Assembly (NCBI GenBank): GCA_037138335.1
Contig: JBAXIO010000013.1
Coordinates: forward strand, 1-64,000
DNA from: CAIRDP01 sp037138335
GTDB lineage: Bacteria; Bacteroidota; Bacteroidia; Bacteroidales; FEN-979
DNA: 64,000 nt
Direction of reading: 5' to 3'
This document shows, in pieces, positions 7,552 to 16,841 of the stretch. The notes under the pieces were generated by a model. The model searched no databases. It worked only from the letters and a program-made list of their open reading frames with translations, and had not been told where the DNA came from. The stretch's first letter is position 1, and each line of letters opens with the position of its first letter. A program made the position numbers and the translations under genes.

Positions 7552-9165
7552 ATGAAAGCAAAACTGATTTTACTCTTTCTGCTTGTATTTTGCAATGGTT
7601 ATATATTGCTTGGGCAGAATAAATATTGGTATCAAAAGGGGTTGGATGCCAATGATCCCAAAGAAAAGATTGAATATTTTACTAAAAGCCTTGAAAATGA
7701 AGGGGCGGATAAAGTAACATTCAATAAACGTGGAAATGCTTACTTAGAGCTAGAACAGTACGATAGGGCAATTGCCGATTACAATAAGGCAATTGAGATT
7801 GACCCGAATTATCCAAATCCATATTCCAACCGTGGACTTGTTTACTATTATCTCAAACAGTACGATAAGGCAATTGCCGAATACACAAAGGCAATTGAGA
7901 TTGACCCGAAATATAAGTATGCATATTCCAACCGTGGACTTGCTTACTCTGACCTCAAACAGTACGATAGGGCAATTGCCGAATACACAAAGGTGATAGA
8001 GATTGACTCCAATGAGATGGCTGCATATTATGAGCGGGGAAGAGTTTACTACTTAATCGAGCAATACAATAAGGCAATTGTCGATTATACAAAGGTGATT
8101 GAAATTGACCCGAAAATTGCTAATGCATTTATCAGCCGTGGACTTATGTATGTGAACCTCAATCAGAACGAAAAAGCAATTACCGATTACACAATGGCGA
8201 TGGAGCTTGATCCGAAAAATTCGCTTGCATATATCAATCGAGGAAATGTTTACTTTGAACTCAATCAGAACGATAAGGCAATTGCCGATTACAATAAGGC
8301 AATTGAGATTGACCCGAAAAATGTGGATTCATATCAAAACCGTGGAGATTTTTACGCTACCCTTAAACTGAACGATAAAGCAATTACCGATTACACAAAG
8401 GTGATTGAGATTGACCCGAAAAATGCAATCGCATATAACGAGCGTGGAACTGTCTACCAAACCCTCAAACAGTACGATAAAGCCATTGCCGATTTTACAA
8501 AAGCGATTGAGATTGATCGAAATTATATGGATGCATATAACAACCGAGAACTTGTTTACTATGCACAGAAGCATATTGATAACGCAATTTTTGATTACAA
8601 TATAACGACTGAAAATGTTCAGAAAGGTGCACCTGGCACTTTTACTGATTCAAGAAATAATAAAACCTATAAAATGGTTAAAATTGGCGCACAAACTTGG
8701 ATGGCAAAAAACCTTGCCTACAAAGTGAGTAGCGGATGTTGGGCATATGACGATGATCAACGATATGCAACAATTTTTGGTTATTTATACGACTGGAATA
8801 CTGCAAAACATATATGCCCATCAGGTTGGCATCTTCCCTCTGATGAAGAATGGACGATACTTACAACCTATTTAGGAGGGGAAAGTGTTGCAGGAGGTAG
8901 ACTAAAAGAAACAGGCACGACTTATTGGCATTCACCAAACATAGGAGCAACCAATGAAAGTGGTTTTGCAGCAGTTGCGGCAGGTACACGTAGTGGTAAT
9001 GGTAAGAGCAACGACATAGGCAACTTTGGCAACTTTTGGAGCTCAACTGAGGGTAATTATTTCTGTGCTTGGGGACGTTACTTGGATAAAAGTGACGGCA
9101 GTGTATTTAGGAGTAACCTTGATAAGAGTAACGGGTTTTCCGTGCGCTGCGTTCGGGATTTTTAA
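7552..9165 (+). CDS. Exported TPR-repeat protein with C-terminal FISUMP domain
   Basis: A 537-residue exported protein: signal peptide (ILLFLLVFCNGYILLGQ), nine tetratricopeptide repeats of 34 residues (about 50-355; typical unit RGxxYxxLxQYDKAIADYTKAIEIDP), then a FISUMP domain (Fibrobacter succinogenes major paralogous domain, about 365-537) with GTFTDSRNNKTYKMVKIG, PSGWHLPSDEEW, GFAA and SVRC. TPRs mediate protein binding; FISUMP domains occur on many secreted Bacteroidota and Fibrobacter surface proteins of unknown role. The TPR coding DNA is itself repetitive (102-bp units), so the repeat number may vary. It stands alone near the island's left end. Confidence 0.85.
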   Translation: MKAKLILLFLLVFCNGYILLGQNKYWYQKGLDANDPKEKIEYFTKSLENEGADKVTFNKRGNAYLELEQYDRAIADYNKAIEIDPNYPNPYSNRGLVYYYLKQYDKAIAEYTKAIEIDPKYKYAYSNRGLAYSDLKQYDRAIAEYTKVIEIDSNEMAAYYERGRVYYLIEQYNKAIVDYTKVIEIDPKIANAFISRGLMYVNLNQNEKAITDYTMAMELDPKNSLAYINRGNVYFELNQNDKAIADYNKAIEIDPKNVDSYQNRGDFYATLKLNDKAITDYTKVIEIDPKNAIAYNERGTVYQTLKQYDKAIADFTKAIEIDRNYMDAYNNRELVYYAQKHIDNAIFDYNITTENVQKGAPGTFTDSRNNKTYKMVKIGAQTWMAKNLAYKVSSGCWAYDDDQRYATIFGYLYDWNTAKHICPSGWHLPSDEEWTILTTYLGGESVAGGRLKETGTTYWHSPNIGATNESGFAAVAAGTRSGNGKSNDIGNFGNFWSSTEGNYFCAWGRYLDKSDGSVFRSNLDKSNGFSVRCVRDF

Positions 9166-9213
9166 GCCTATTTGAATATTTGGGGGCTGATAGAATGGGT
9201 GGTTTATTTATTA

Positions 9214-9600
9214 TCAATAGAAGTAATAGAAATAGATGATAATCTGTATCCTTCGCAACCCCTCAGACCTTCCGATGGTTTTACCTGACCCATCATATAG
9301 ACGATCCCCGTCCAGCCTTGCCACACGACGACCAGCTGAATCGAACAGGTTATTCTGATCCACTCTGCCTAAATTTTTCCCAGACCCGTCGTAAAACCTA
9401 TCGACATCGGCACGCCCAATGCAACGTCCGCTGGCATCGAAAATTCGATCTGTATCGATTCTACCCAAAGTTTTACCTGATGCGTCGTAAACCCTGTCGT
9501 TATCAAAGCGTGCTGCCAAACCTCCAGAGGCATTGTAAAACCTCTGTGCAGTGACAAGAGAAGTTATAAACAGACAGATAAGTGCTATTTTGAATCTCAT
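9214..9600 (-). CDS. Secreted repeat protein (4-fold beta flower type)
   Basis: After a signal peptide (FKIALICLFITSLVTAQ) there are six perfect-register 16-residue repeats of the form RxYDaSGkxlGRxDxD, for example RVYDASGKTLGRID and RFYDGSGKNLGRVD. This matches the small exported beta-repeat proteins annotated as 4-fold beta flower proteins; each unit is predicted to be a beta hairpin blade. No enzymatic residues are evident. ATG at 9600 is chosen over an upstream TTG because it places the signal peptide at the N-terminus. Possible adhesin or structural part. Confidence 0.65.
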   Translation of the reverse strand: MRFKIALICLFITSLVTAQRFYNASGGLAARFDNDRVYDASGKTLGRIDTDRIFDASGRCIGRADVDRFYDGSGKNLGRVDQNNLFDSAGRRVARLDGDRLYDGSGKTIGRSEGLRRIQIIIYFYYFY

Positions 9601-9638
9601 AGTTGACGATTTGCCGTTGAACCTGACAGAAATTGATT

Positions 9639-10484
9639 TCAAGCTAACAAATCAGTAACCCACCCCTTCCATTCCGGATAGTAGTCCGCGTCAAGAACAA
9701 ATTCCTGTCCCTTATGAACGGCCTGAAGTTCAGTATAGTTTTTATAAAGCGTCCAACGTTCCTTTTTAAGATGAAATGTCAAAGGGGGCTTGTTCTCTTT
9801 AAAGGGGAAGAACCATTTGGGAAGCTTCCAAACTGATTTGTTCTTGCCCACCACGGATAACCTAAGTTTCTCAGAATAGTGGTCAAAAACCTTAGCCCCG
9901 GCGTAAGACTTTTTATCCAATTTCAGGCTGTCGGCAGCGACGAAAATGCAGTTTGGGGTTGTTGAAATGAAATTATGGGGATGATATTTTGTCCATTCGT
10001 AGCCTTTAATACTCTTCTCTTTGAGGTTAATTATATCCCCAATGGAAAAATATCCGAAGATGATGTGTACGTCCTTCTCGGCTTTATCGAAGGCAATCTT
10101 CCCTGAATCCCATATGGTCTTACGAAACCTTCCGAAAAACAGGAAAATATCTCCAATTCCCACTTCACAATTGTTCAAATGACCAAGGGGGCTTCCTGTC
10201 TGCCCAAACAACGGCTTCCAAGACTTGTGTCTGGGCAGAGAACCATTATAGAGGTCAGGGTCAAGGTGTGCTGTATAGGTTTCCTTAATTGTCTTTACGT
10301 TCAAATCCACCAGCATGTCGTATAGGTTCTTGTACCCATCGACGTCAATACGGATATCCTTGTACAGTATTCCTGACGTCTTGTCCGGGATGGGGAAGAA
10401 CAAAAGCCTGCCGTCCGGCAATATCAGGTTCGGCAGCTTTCCGTTCTGGCTGTCAAAGCCCTTTCTGCTTAAAATTATCTTCAT
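9639..10484 (-). CDS. Nmad3 domain protein (nucleotide-modification-associated)
   Basis: About 281 residues, matching the nucleotide modification associated domain 3 family: it begins MKIILSRKGFDSQNG and has LPDGRLLFFPIP, HLDPDLYNG and a glycine/aromatic core GIGDIFLFFGRFR. The family was predicted from gene context to act with modified nucleotides in DNA, as a processing or binding enzyme; the chemistry is not established. ATG at 10484 is chosen because it gives the family N-terminus; the upstream ATG at 10502 overlaps the Nmad2 gene. It follows the Nmad2 gene by 5 bp, so they form a two-gene operon. Confidence 0.75.
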   Translation of the reverse strand: MKIILSRKGFDSQNGKLPNLILPDGRLLFFPIPDKTSGILYKDIRIDVDGYKNLYDMLVDLNVKTIKETYTAHLDPDLYNGSLPRHKSWKPLFGQTGSPLGHLNNCEVGIGDIFLFFGRFRKTIWDSGKIAFDKAEKDVHIIFGYFSIGDIINLKEKSIKGYEWTKYHPHNFISTTPNCIFVAADSLKLDKKSYAGAKVFDHYSEKLRLSVVGKNKSVWKLPKWFFPFKENKPPLTFHLKKERWTLYKNYTELQAVHKGQEFVLDADYYPEWKGWVTDLLA

Positions 10485-10489
10485 TTTCT

Positions 10490-11119
10490 TTACTGTTTCC
10501 AAGATTTGTCGTTCTCATTCCAAAGGCTTGGACGAGCTTTAACGCCAAATTTTCTTGAGGTTATGTACTCACGAAAAATATTTTGGGTTGACTTATCAAA
10601 ATCGCATTTATGCCCCCTTCCACAGATTAAGTTCGAAAGGTTTTCAGGTATATCAAGAGGCTTCGAACCGAAATAGTAGAACTGGTCGGCAATGAGCACA
10701 AACTTACCATTCAAGTCCTTCTCCTTGTTTTTCTCCTTGTTTTTACGCGTATGCATTGATTCCAACTGCTTATAGTCCCCATTGCCAAGTGGCTTGTAAC
10801 AATTATCCCCGCGATTGTATATCGCCTCGGCTTTAGAATAATCTGGTCTTTTTTCAGGAAACCTTCTGAAGTAATCCTTAAAACTGATTTTTTCCGAAAC
10901 CTTCATTGCGTATATAATCTTGTATGTCGTCGAAGCATCGGAAGTTTTTTCCAAACCCAGCTTATTGTACAGGGACTTGCCCCTGATGCCCACCACCCAA
11001 TCACCCGGGTCTGCTGTTTTTCTTATTATTGGCTTGCAGCAAGCCAACGTACATTTACCCCAGAAAGGGTTTGGTGAAAACCCCGTATCACTTGTAACAA
11101 TGTATGAATAGAGCTTCAT
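10490..11119 (-). CDS. Nmad2 domain protein (nucleotide-modification-associated)
   Basis: A 209-residue protein matching nucleotide modification associated domain 2: start MKLYSYIVTSDTGFSPNPFWG, then CTLACCKPIIRK, DWVVGIRGKS and a Lys-rich insert before FVLIADQFYYFGSKPL. A C-terminal LICGRGHKC may be a metal or structural site. The family is predicted to participate in DNA base modification or its recognition; no methylase or hypermodification enzyme is adjacent. On the minus strand TATCTTTG (11189-11182) lies 63 bp upstream and could be the -7 box. Co-transcribed with the Nmad3 gene. Confidence 0.75.
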   Translation of the reverse strand: MKLYSYIVTSDTGFSPNPFWGKCTLACCKPIIRKTADPGDWVVGIRGKSLYNKLGLEKTSDASTTYKIIYAMKVSEKISFKDYFRRFPEKRPDYSKAEAIYNRGDNCYKPLGNGDYKQLESMHTRKNKEKNKEKDLNGKFVLIADQFYYFGSKPLDIPENLSNLICGRGHKCDFDKSTQNIFREYITSRKFGVKARPSLWNENDKSWKQ

Positions 11120-11376
11120 ATTTCACTTTTTTTTAGCGTTAATTCCTTGTTTTTGTAACCAATTGGAGGGTCTACAACAATCAAAGATAACAAATAATGA
11201 AAGCATAATTTGACCCTGACAGAATTTATTTTCATTAAAATAAAGCGTGATATTTAATGTCTCAAAAACAATTTATAACGTATTGTTATTCAATTAGATT
11301 AAATTCATTTATAAAGTACAAGTTATCGCTAAATATCATAACTTTATAGGAGTAACAACAATTTAGAACAATAGTT

Positions 11377-11859
11377 ATGGAACAGCATTATAAATTCGAT
11401 TGGAAAGATTACAATAAGGATGGTGACAACATCAGGGACGGAAAATTCTTTTTGGAACTGTTAGCGGAATGGGAAGCGGACTTTAACCAGAGGTTTTCCC
11501 CTTTGTATGCGTCCCACCTTCTGGGCAACAACACGTCAATGAGCCTTATCAAGCGGTGCTTCTATTTTCGGCAAACCGAGGACGTGGGGATGGAGCTTCT
11601 CGATGGGGAAATAGATATTGACAAAAATCTTGCGGTTGAGAAGCACAGCAAGCGCACGACAGTATATGCAATCGGTTCAACGGTGCAGGATAATTCTGAC
11701 GAACCACTTTTTCTGGTCAGGGATGAAGATATGGCTGACGGGATGGTAATCCTGAAATATATCCCAGAGAATGATGATGAGGATGACAAGGATGGACCGG
11801 TAGAACCCAATGCTGCCACAGTAGGGGGTTTATCAATTTCTGTTAACTTATATTTTTAA
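11377..11859 (+). CDS. Hypothetical acidic protein
   Basis: A 160-residue protein that I do not recognise. It is acidic, with an Asp/Glu-rich stretch ENDDEDDKDG near residue 130 followed by GGLSISVNLYF, a hydrophobic C-terminus. There is no signal peptide, membrane segment or known catalytic motif. The N-terminus (HYKFDWKDYNKDGDN) is aromatic and charged. It lies alone between the Nmad pair and the phage head module, on the opposite strand to both. It could be a phage-derived or anti-defence protein, but nothing in the sequence proves it. Confidence 0.5.
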   Translation: MEQHYKFDWKDYNKDGDNIRDGKFFLELLAEWEADFNQRFSPLYASHLLGNNTSMSLIKRCFYFRQTEDVGMELLDGEIDIDKNLAVEKHSKRTTVYAIGSTVQDNSDEPLFLVRDEDMADGMVILKYIPENDDEDDKDGPVEPNAATVGGLSISVNLYF

Positions 11860-12067
11860 CGGTCTTATAATAAATATTGGCTCTTTACCAATCTGAACGA
11901 GTAAATTTTCAGAAAATTGATTCACGAACAATATTTAATTTAAATAATACCTTTTGATTAACCAGATAAACAAGAATAGAAGGATAATCACTACCAGGAA
12001 GGAAAGAAAGCTGATAAGTTGAACCATTGGTATATCGCAAATCTTCAAATCTCTCATCATCATATAA

Positions 12068-13285
12068 TTAAGAATCATAGAAAGCAACTTCGACCATTTC
12101 GATATAAGCTACCCAGCGAATGACTTTTTCAGCTTCACCAGTGACGGTAATCCCCAATGCACCATGTGTTGTATCTGCGGCCACGGTAACATCCCAGGCT
12201 GAAACACTTTCGGCGATCACTGTTTTTGTAATGGCGCCGATGAGGGTTGTGGAGGCTGAGGTTGCATCCTTTTTGATCAAACCTTTGATTTCATAGGCGG
12301 CACCTTCTGTATTATCATCTGAAGCAGCAACGACCAAAATCCTGAAGGCATTCATTTTATTAGCTGCCAAGGAAACATAACCCTCTTCTCCTACGAGGAG
12401 AAATGAGGGGGTATCGTCCTCGGTCTCCTTTCTTGCAATGATATTAGTATATTGGGCTTCGCCTAATTCCCCGGGATTACTAAAACCTACTGATGCCTTG
12501 GCATGCTGGTAATCATTATAGGTTTTGGCATTAAAACCCTCTACATGGGAATATTGGTTTGCACATTCATTGGAACCGCCTTCTGCATGCCCACCTTCTT
12601 CGGAAACGATGTTACCATTACCCTCGGCCGCAGAGAATTCACCTGAAAGTACATGACTGGAGCCAGTTGCGCTGGATCGGTTACTGCTTATCTGATGAAG
12701 GTCGCCGGCTGCAATGCTATGTGTTCCTGTAATTTCATTGTGTTCACCGGATACCAGGCAAAACTGTCCACTAACTTCGTTGTGAGAACCGGCTGCAGCC
12801 ATTGAATTTGCCCCAGATACCTGGTTATGCTCTCCTCCACCAATAAAAGAAGCTGCACCACTGGCCACACGTGTAACGGCTTCCCTGACAAACTGGAAGT
12901 CGGTTGCATTTGCTCCACGGGCATTGCCTGCCAAGGAACCAGCTGACAATGTACCCTGGACAGCTTTGGAACATGTACTCAGATCCTGATCACCGGTATT
13001 AGTGCCGGAGACCGCGTTTAATGCTGTGGCGTTGGAATGAACATGATCATTAACATTTGAATGCTTTTTGGAAATAGCATCATTATAATCGGCCTGGATG
13101 CCAAGAATGGCTTTAACGGCCGGGCCAGTGGATGCCAGGAAGTTAATGATACCAAGACTATCAAGCCATGCACGGATAATTCCGGAACGTGGACGTGAAG
13201 GAGCCGAAGTTTGCTCGGTAAAATCACGGTAATTGGTGGTACCCCGATTTTGTTGACCCATCAGGAAATATTTTGAGCTTCCCAT
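12068..13285 (-). CDS. Phage fibre/appendage protein with YadA-like head repeats
   Basis: A 405-residue structural protein at the end of the head operon. Residues about 150-255 hold tandem 14-residue units such as GEHNQVSGANSMAAAGSHNEVSG and SHVEG, typical of trimeric left-handed beta-roll heads of YadA-like adhesins and phage fibres. The C-terminal about 100 residues look like a beta-sandwich (FRILVVAASDDN...KGLIKKDATSAST) as found at fibre tips. The N-terminus probably attaches to the virion. Because no tail genes are present, it may decorate the capsid or connector rather than a tail. Confidence 0.65.
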   Translation of the reverse strand: MGSSKYFLMGQQNRGTTNYRDFTEQTSAPSRPRSGIIRAWLDSLGIINFLASTGPAVKAILGIQADYNDAISKKHSNVNDHVHSNATALNAVSGTNTGDQDLSTCSKAVQGTLSAGSLAGNARGANATDFQFVREAVTRVASGAASFIGGGEHNQVSGANSMAAAGSHNEVSGQFCLVSGEHNEITGTHSIAAGDLHQISSNRSSATGSSHVLSGEFSAAEGNGNIVSEEGGHAEGGSNECANQYSHVEGFNAKTYNDYQHAKASVGFSNPGELGEAQYTNIIARKETEDDTPSFLLVGEEGYVSLAANKMNAFRILVVAASDDNTEGAAYEIKGLIKKDATSASTTLIGAITKTVIAESVSAWDVTVAADTTHGALGITVTGEAEKVIRWVAYIEMVEVAFYDS

Positions 13286-13296
13286 ATCTTCGGATT

Positions 13297-13644
13297 TTAA
13301 GTCATCATTACATAAAGTTTATCGAGGTTGCCGGTAGTGGCTTCGCCGACATCCATAGAAAACTGAACCCAGGTTGTTAACAGGTCTGCAACATTGAGGG
13401 TCATCGAAGCGAAATCTTTGTCGAGGGTGATGGTGATTGGCGCATCATCCTCATTGACACAAGTATCGAAATTAGACCCATCGAGACTCTGGAGCATGGT
13501 TAAGGTGATATCATCATCCAACCCGGAGTAGACAAATTGAATGGTAAGTTTGGTTGCGCCATTTGGGATCTGGATGTATGGCGATAAAGCATTCCCCGCT
13601 GAGACAGGTAAGGAACATTGAATCATTCTGCGTGCGATGGCCAT
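13297..13644 (-). CDS. Small putative virion protein
   Basis: A 115-residue protein that I cannot assign by family. It is predicted to be mostly beta: LTIQFVYSGLDDDITLTML, ITITLDKDFASMTLNV. It lies in the head operon between the connector-like gene and the fibre, with gaps of 11 bp on each side, so it is very probably a structural or decoration protein of the virion. Confidence 0.5.
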   Translation of the reverse strand: MAIARRMIQCSLPVSAGNALSPYIQIPNGATKLTIQFVYSGLDDDITLTMLQSLDGSNFDTCVNEDDAPITITLDKDFASMTLNVADLLTTWVQFSMDVGEATTGNLDKLYVMMT

Positions 13645-13655
13645 AATACTATGAT

Positions 13656-14138
13656 TTATAAACTGGTTGATATTATTCTAAAGCCTGAGACTCTTTTGGA
13701 GGCCGGGGCTGAATACAAGGCATAATTCTGGGCGATTACATATTCCTGCAGAAGGGCCTGTTTGGAACGAGCAATAGAGAGAACTTCCTGCATGGTATCC
13801 CTTCTATGATCCCGTGGAAGCAAAACTGCCGTAGATATTTCAATAAGAGCCGGTGAAAGGGATGGATCAGCGCCAGGTGTATACTGTGCTGTTTCGAGTA
13901 GTTGCTGGTTAAGCATGGCATATTTAACAAAGAATGCCAGGCATGGTTTGATATATGAAGTAATAAGGGTAGCATAATCACCAGGACTTGCAACGACATC
14001 ATCATAGAGGGCAGCCGTCAAAACAGGTTTGACATACTTGAGCTCAGCAGTCTGAATCACCTCGGCTTTGATCATGCTTGGATCAAGTTCAGTAACATAA
14101 GCGAGAGAAATTACTTCGGTGGAGGAGATCAGGGACAT
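13656..14138 (-). CDS. Putative head-tail connector / head completion protein
   Basis: A 160-residue, mainly helical protein in the position directly after the portal gene. Features such as YVTELDPSMIKAEVIQTAELKYVKPVLTAALYDDV and the helical PCLAFFVKYAMLNQ resemble the small DUF6712/gp6-like head completion proteins of Bacteroidota phages, which bind the portal after packaging. Assignment rests on position and overall pattern, not on a catalytic motif. Confidence 0.5.
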   Translation of the reverse strand: MSLISSTEVISLAYVTELDPSMIKAEVIQTAELKYVKPVLTAALYDDVVASPGDYATLITSYIKPCLAFFVKYAMLNQQLLETAQYTPGADPSLSPALIEISTAVLLPRDHRRDTMQEVLSIARSKQALLQEYVIAQNYALYSAPASKRVSGFRIISTSL

Positions 14139-14163
14139 GGTTATCGTGAATGAACGTGATGAT

Positions 14164-15429
14164 TCAAATATTTAAAGTGTCGGATGAAGGATAAATGTTT
14201 TTGAGTTGAAGTACCAGTAATTTTTGCACAGGATCGTTTTTATCGTAATCAAGGCCGGAATCCCGGCGGATTTCCCATACGTATTTCATAGGATTGATGC
14301 GACTGATTGGTGGGGAGTTGATAAACTCGAAGTCTTTGAATTGCAAATTGCACTCAGAGAGAGAAGTTTGCAGGGATTGTATAAAGACCTCCTGGATGGG
14401 ATGAATCACGGTGGATATTGCAATTTCATACTCGTTCAGAATTCTTCCGGAGTCAAAGCCGGATTTCTCATCGGAGTAAGGAGTAAGCGTACGGAACCAG
14501 TTATGAATAGTAATCAGGGATATTTCAGATTGTTTATGCAGTTCTGTCCAATTATCCTCTTTTTCACGATTGAATGAAATGAACTTTGCTTCCTGTGAGC
14601 TGATACCAGGACCCAGATCAGAAAGATACTGGATGATAATTTCATTTGCCTTTGAACTCAGCGCTCCTTTGTATTGCTGGAACAAGGCATCCAGTTCATC
14701 AGCCGCCTCGTCAGAGTTTACTCCCGGGATGACCAATAACCCAGGAGTGGCGAAGGAAGATTCAAGACGGGTTTGATTCCAGATGTTTGTTAACCCTGAA
14801 ATAATGACATTTCGAATACCTGCAAAATAGGACGGAATACCATAGTAAAAGAACTCAGGTTCATAATCTTTAATCTGGACCATAGAATGATACAGTCCGT
14901 CGGCCCCCTTTGAGAACTCAGGGAAAAGGCTAATGGATTGCAAATCCTTGTCGTCCTTGCCCTTGAATAAGTCCCAACATGGATGAATCAAGGCATGTTT
15001 GCCATCGGTATGCAATCTTACCCGGGAAGCGTCCTGATGATAGACAAAGACAAAGGACTTCTTTTTATTGGAAACCAGTTCATAGTAACAGTTGCCAAAC
15101 GTCAAATAATCAAAGCATAGCTTTTTGAGCGTATACAAAAAAGGCTCCTTGTGATTATTGGGAAGGTTGATAAACTGCCGGGTAGCAGGATCTGAGGATT
15201 GGATGCCCTGCCCCAGGATATAGTTGGTTTTTGAATTTAAAATAGCCCGGTGAACAGGAACCTCCCTGGCCAGCTTGATTAACTGGCGAGGGAGGGCGTT
15301 ATCATCGCCAAAGGGTATATAATCCTGATAATTGACACGAGTAGCAACATAATCAGTATCAAACAAATCCAATACAGGAGCGTAATTGAACTCAAAAAAG
15401 CGGGTTGTTTGAATCTGTTTTGCACGCAT
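14164..15429 (-). CDS. Phage portal protein
   Basis: A 421-residue portal protein, forming the dodecameric DNA gate at one capsid vertex. It has PRQLIKLAREVPVHRAILNSKTNYILGQG near the N-terminus and an alpha/beta core with LCFDYLTFGNCYYELV, as in portal families of Bacteroidota siphophages. It follows the major capsid gene by 34 bp and precedes the connector gene by 25 bp, in the order capsid then portal (reverse of HK97). Complete, no frameshift. Confidence 0.75.
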   Translation of the reverse strand: MRAKQIQTTRFFEFNYAPVLDLFDTDYVATRVNYQDYIPFGDDNALPRQLIKLAREVPVHRAILNSKTNYILGQGIQSSDPATRQFINLPNNHKEPFLYTLKKLCFDYLTFGNCYYELVSNKKKSFVFVYHQDASRVRLHTDGKHALIHPCWDLFKGKDDKDLQSISLFPEFSKGADGLYHSMVQIKDYEPEFFYYGIPSYFAGIRNVIISGLTNIWNQTRLESSFATPGLLVIPGVNSDEAADELDALFQQYKGALSSKANEIIIQYLSDLGPGISSQEAKFISFNREKEDNWTELHKQSEISLITIHNWFRTLTPYSDEKSGFDSGRILNEYEIAISTVIHPIQEVFIQSLQTSLSECNLQFKDFEFINSPPISRINPMKYVWEIRRDSGLDYDKNDPVQKLLVLQLKNIYPSSDTLNI

Positions 15430-15463
15430 AAGGCGCTACGGATAAGTGTTAACCTGGACATTG

Positions 15464-16813
15464 TTAATCTCCGAAACCAGCCAGCATCAATAGTTCTGAG
15501 TGCAAATAAGCAGTTTGCGCTTTATACTGAACCCGGTAACGCCGCATTTGGAGATCGGGATTATACCAGGACTCTATATCCTGAGGGTCCATTAACCCAT
15601 CCGTCCCAAAAATGAGATTCTGCTGGGTGGTAAATACAGCCCTGTGAGGTTGGACCCCATTTTGATACGTAGCAATCCAGGTATCCCAATCCGGACGAAC
15701 CAGAACCGGATAGCCTTCATACGAAGGAACATTAACACCATTAAGCATCATGGTCAGCGGAAGATCACCTGTCTTATTCTTGATCGTATGAACCAGGTTC
15801 CTCCACATGGACCGGGTAACCATAAACACCAGAGGAAATTCGAACATTTCAGGACGGGCCCCGTCGATCATTTCTTCAAGAGTAGAATCAGCCTCACCGG
15901 AAGCCAATGCACCTTGTTTAATCGCTGCAACCACACCGGAAGCTGCACAGGTACCCGTGCCTGTGACTGCTGCAGTGAAATCGAAAGTTTGACCCTTGTA
16001 TCTGCTGACACACTTGATGGCACCGGCGGAAGGGTTGGTAACGATAACCCCATTGAACCCTGCACGGGCTTCGATGGTGGCCTTATGAGTAGCAAGCCAA
16101 TCGTTGCAGGTAACCGTTGCGCTTGAACGGTAAGCCTGAGAATAGGCAACGCCATTGATCGTTAAGACCAGAAACGTATCGGTACCTGCGGAATACGTTT
16201 GGATTTTCTCAGCTTTGACCGCGGAAGTAGCCGAAGCAACAACTACATGCTGAGCAGCTGGTATAGTTCCGGCATAAACATCCTTGATGAAATGTGTCAT
16301 GAACCCGGTATAACCAGAAAAATTGGTATCGACTGTCCCGGTTGGAACCCCTGATGTTAAGGTTTCCTGCACAGGGTTGCCAAAGAACATCTGACGGATC
16401 AAGTCCTGCTGCCCAGCCTGAGCAATGATCGGAAGCATGATTTTGTTCCAGATATCAGGTTCCTTCATCCTTTCAATATCATCCTCCTTGTAACCGGTGG
16501 CGAGCAATTGTTCAACGATAGAACCCCAGAAAGCCCGTGCATTCTGCTCGAACTCCATAGCCATGGGAGCAACCGTGATGGACTGGGTAGAGAGGGCAAA
16601 TGTACCGGCGGGAGTGAAACCGGCAGTAGATTTTGGCTTGGTGATGAATGAAGGACGAGAAATTTTATTCAACAGTTCCGTACCCTTGATGTCGGAACGA
16701 ACCGTGATAGCTCCCCGGATATCTTCACCCATGAAAAACGGGGTAACGAAAAAATCGCGGATTGACTGCTTTGTAAAAGCGGGGCTGATGGCGTGTGAAA
16801 AAATATTTGACAT
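15464..16813 (-). CDS. Major capsid protein, HK97-like
   Basis: A 449-residue shell protein. The N-terminal part (GTELLNKISRPSFITKP, FEQNARAFWGSIVEQLLATGY) and the C-terminal VLVRPDWDTWIATY...HRAVFTTQQNLIFGTDG with a final QTAYLHSELLMLAGF resemble the major capsid proteins of tailed Bacteroidota phages. Residues about 200-300 form an Ala/Thr/Ser-rich insertion (VVASATSAVKAEKIQTYSAG), likely an added surface domain. It lies immediately after the protease-scaffold gene, the normal head-gene order. Confidence 0.75.
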   Translation of the reverse strand: MSNIFSHAISPAFTKQSIRDFFVTPFFMGEDIRGAITVRSDIKGTELLNKISRPSFITKPKSTAGFTPAGTFALSTQSITVAPMAMEFEQNARAFWGSIVEQLLATGYKEDDIERMKEPDIWNKIMLPIIAQAGQQDLIRQMFFGNPVQETLTSGVPTGTVDTNFSGYTGFMTHFIKDVYAGTIPAAQHVVVASATSAVKAEKIQTYSAGTDTFLVLTINGVAYSQAYRSSATVTCNDWLATHKATIEARAGFNGVIVTNPSAGAIKCVSRYKGQTFDFTAAVTGTGTCAASGVVAAIKQGALASGEADSTLEEMIDGARPEMFEFPLVFMVTRSMWRNLVHTIKNKTGDLPLTMMLNGVNVPSYEGYPVLVRPDWDTWIATYQNGVQPHRAVFTTQQNLIFGTDGLMDPQDIESWYNPDLQMRRYRVQYKAQTAYLHSELLMLAGFGD

Positions 16814-16822
16814 GGCGAAAAG

Positions 16823-16839
16823 ATTTACGATTTACGATT
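16823..16839. repeat. ATTTACGA short tandem repeat
   Basis: ATTTACGATTTACGATT lies between the protease-scaffold stop and the capsid start. The same motif is expanded at 43936-43958 outside the island. It may simply be a common intergenic word in this genome. Confidence 0.5.
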
Positions 16840-16841
16840 GA

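Noticed and set aside
7750..8600. Regular repeats that might suggest a CRISPR array
   Set aside because: The repeats are 102 bp in frame and encode TPR units; there are no unique spacers or cas genes.
12068..13285. Diversity-generating retroelement targeting the fibre gene or the FISUMP protein
   Set aside because: No reverse transcriptase gene or template repeat is present in the window.
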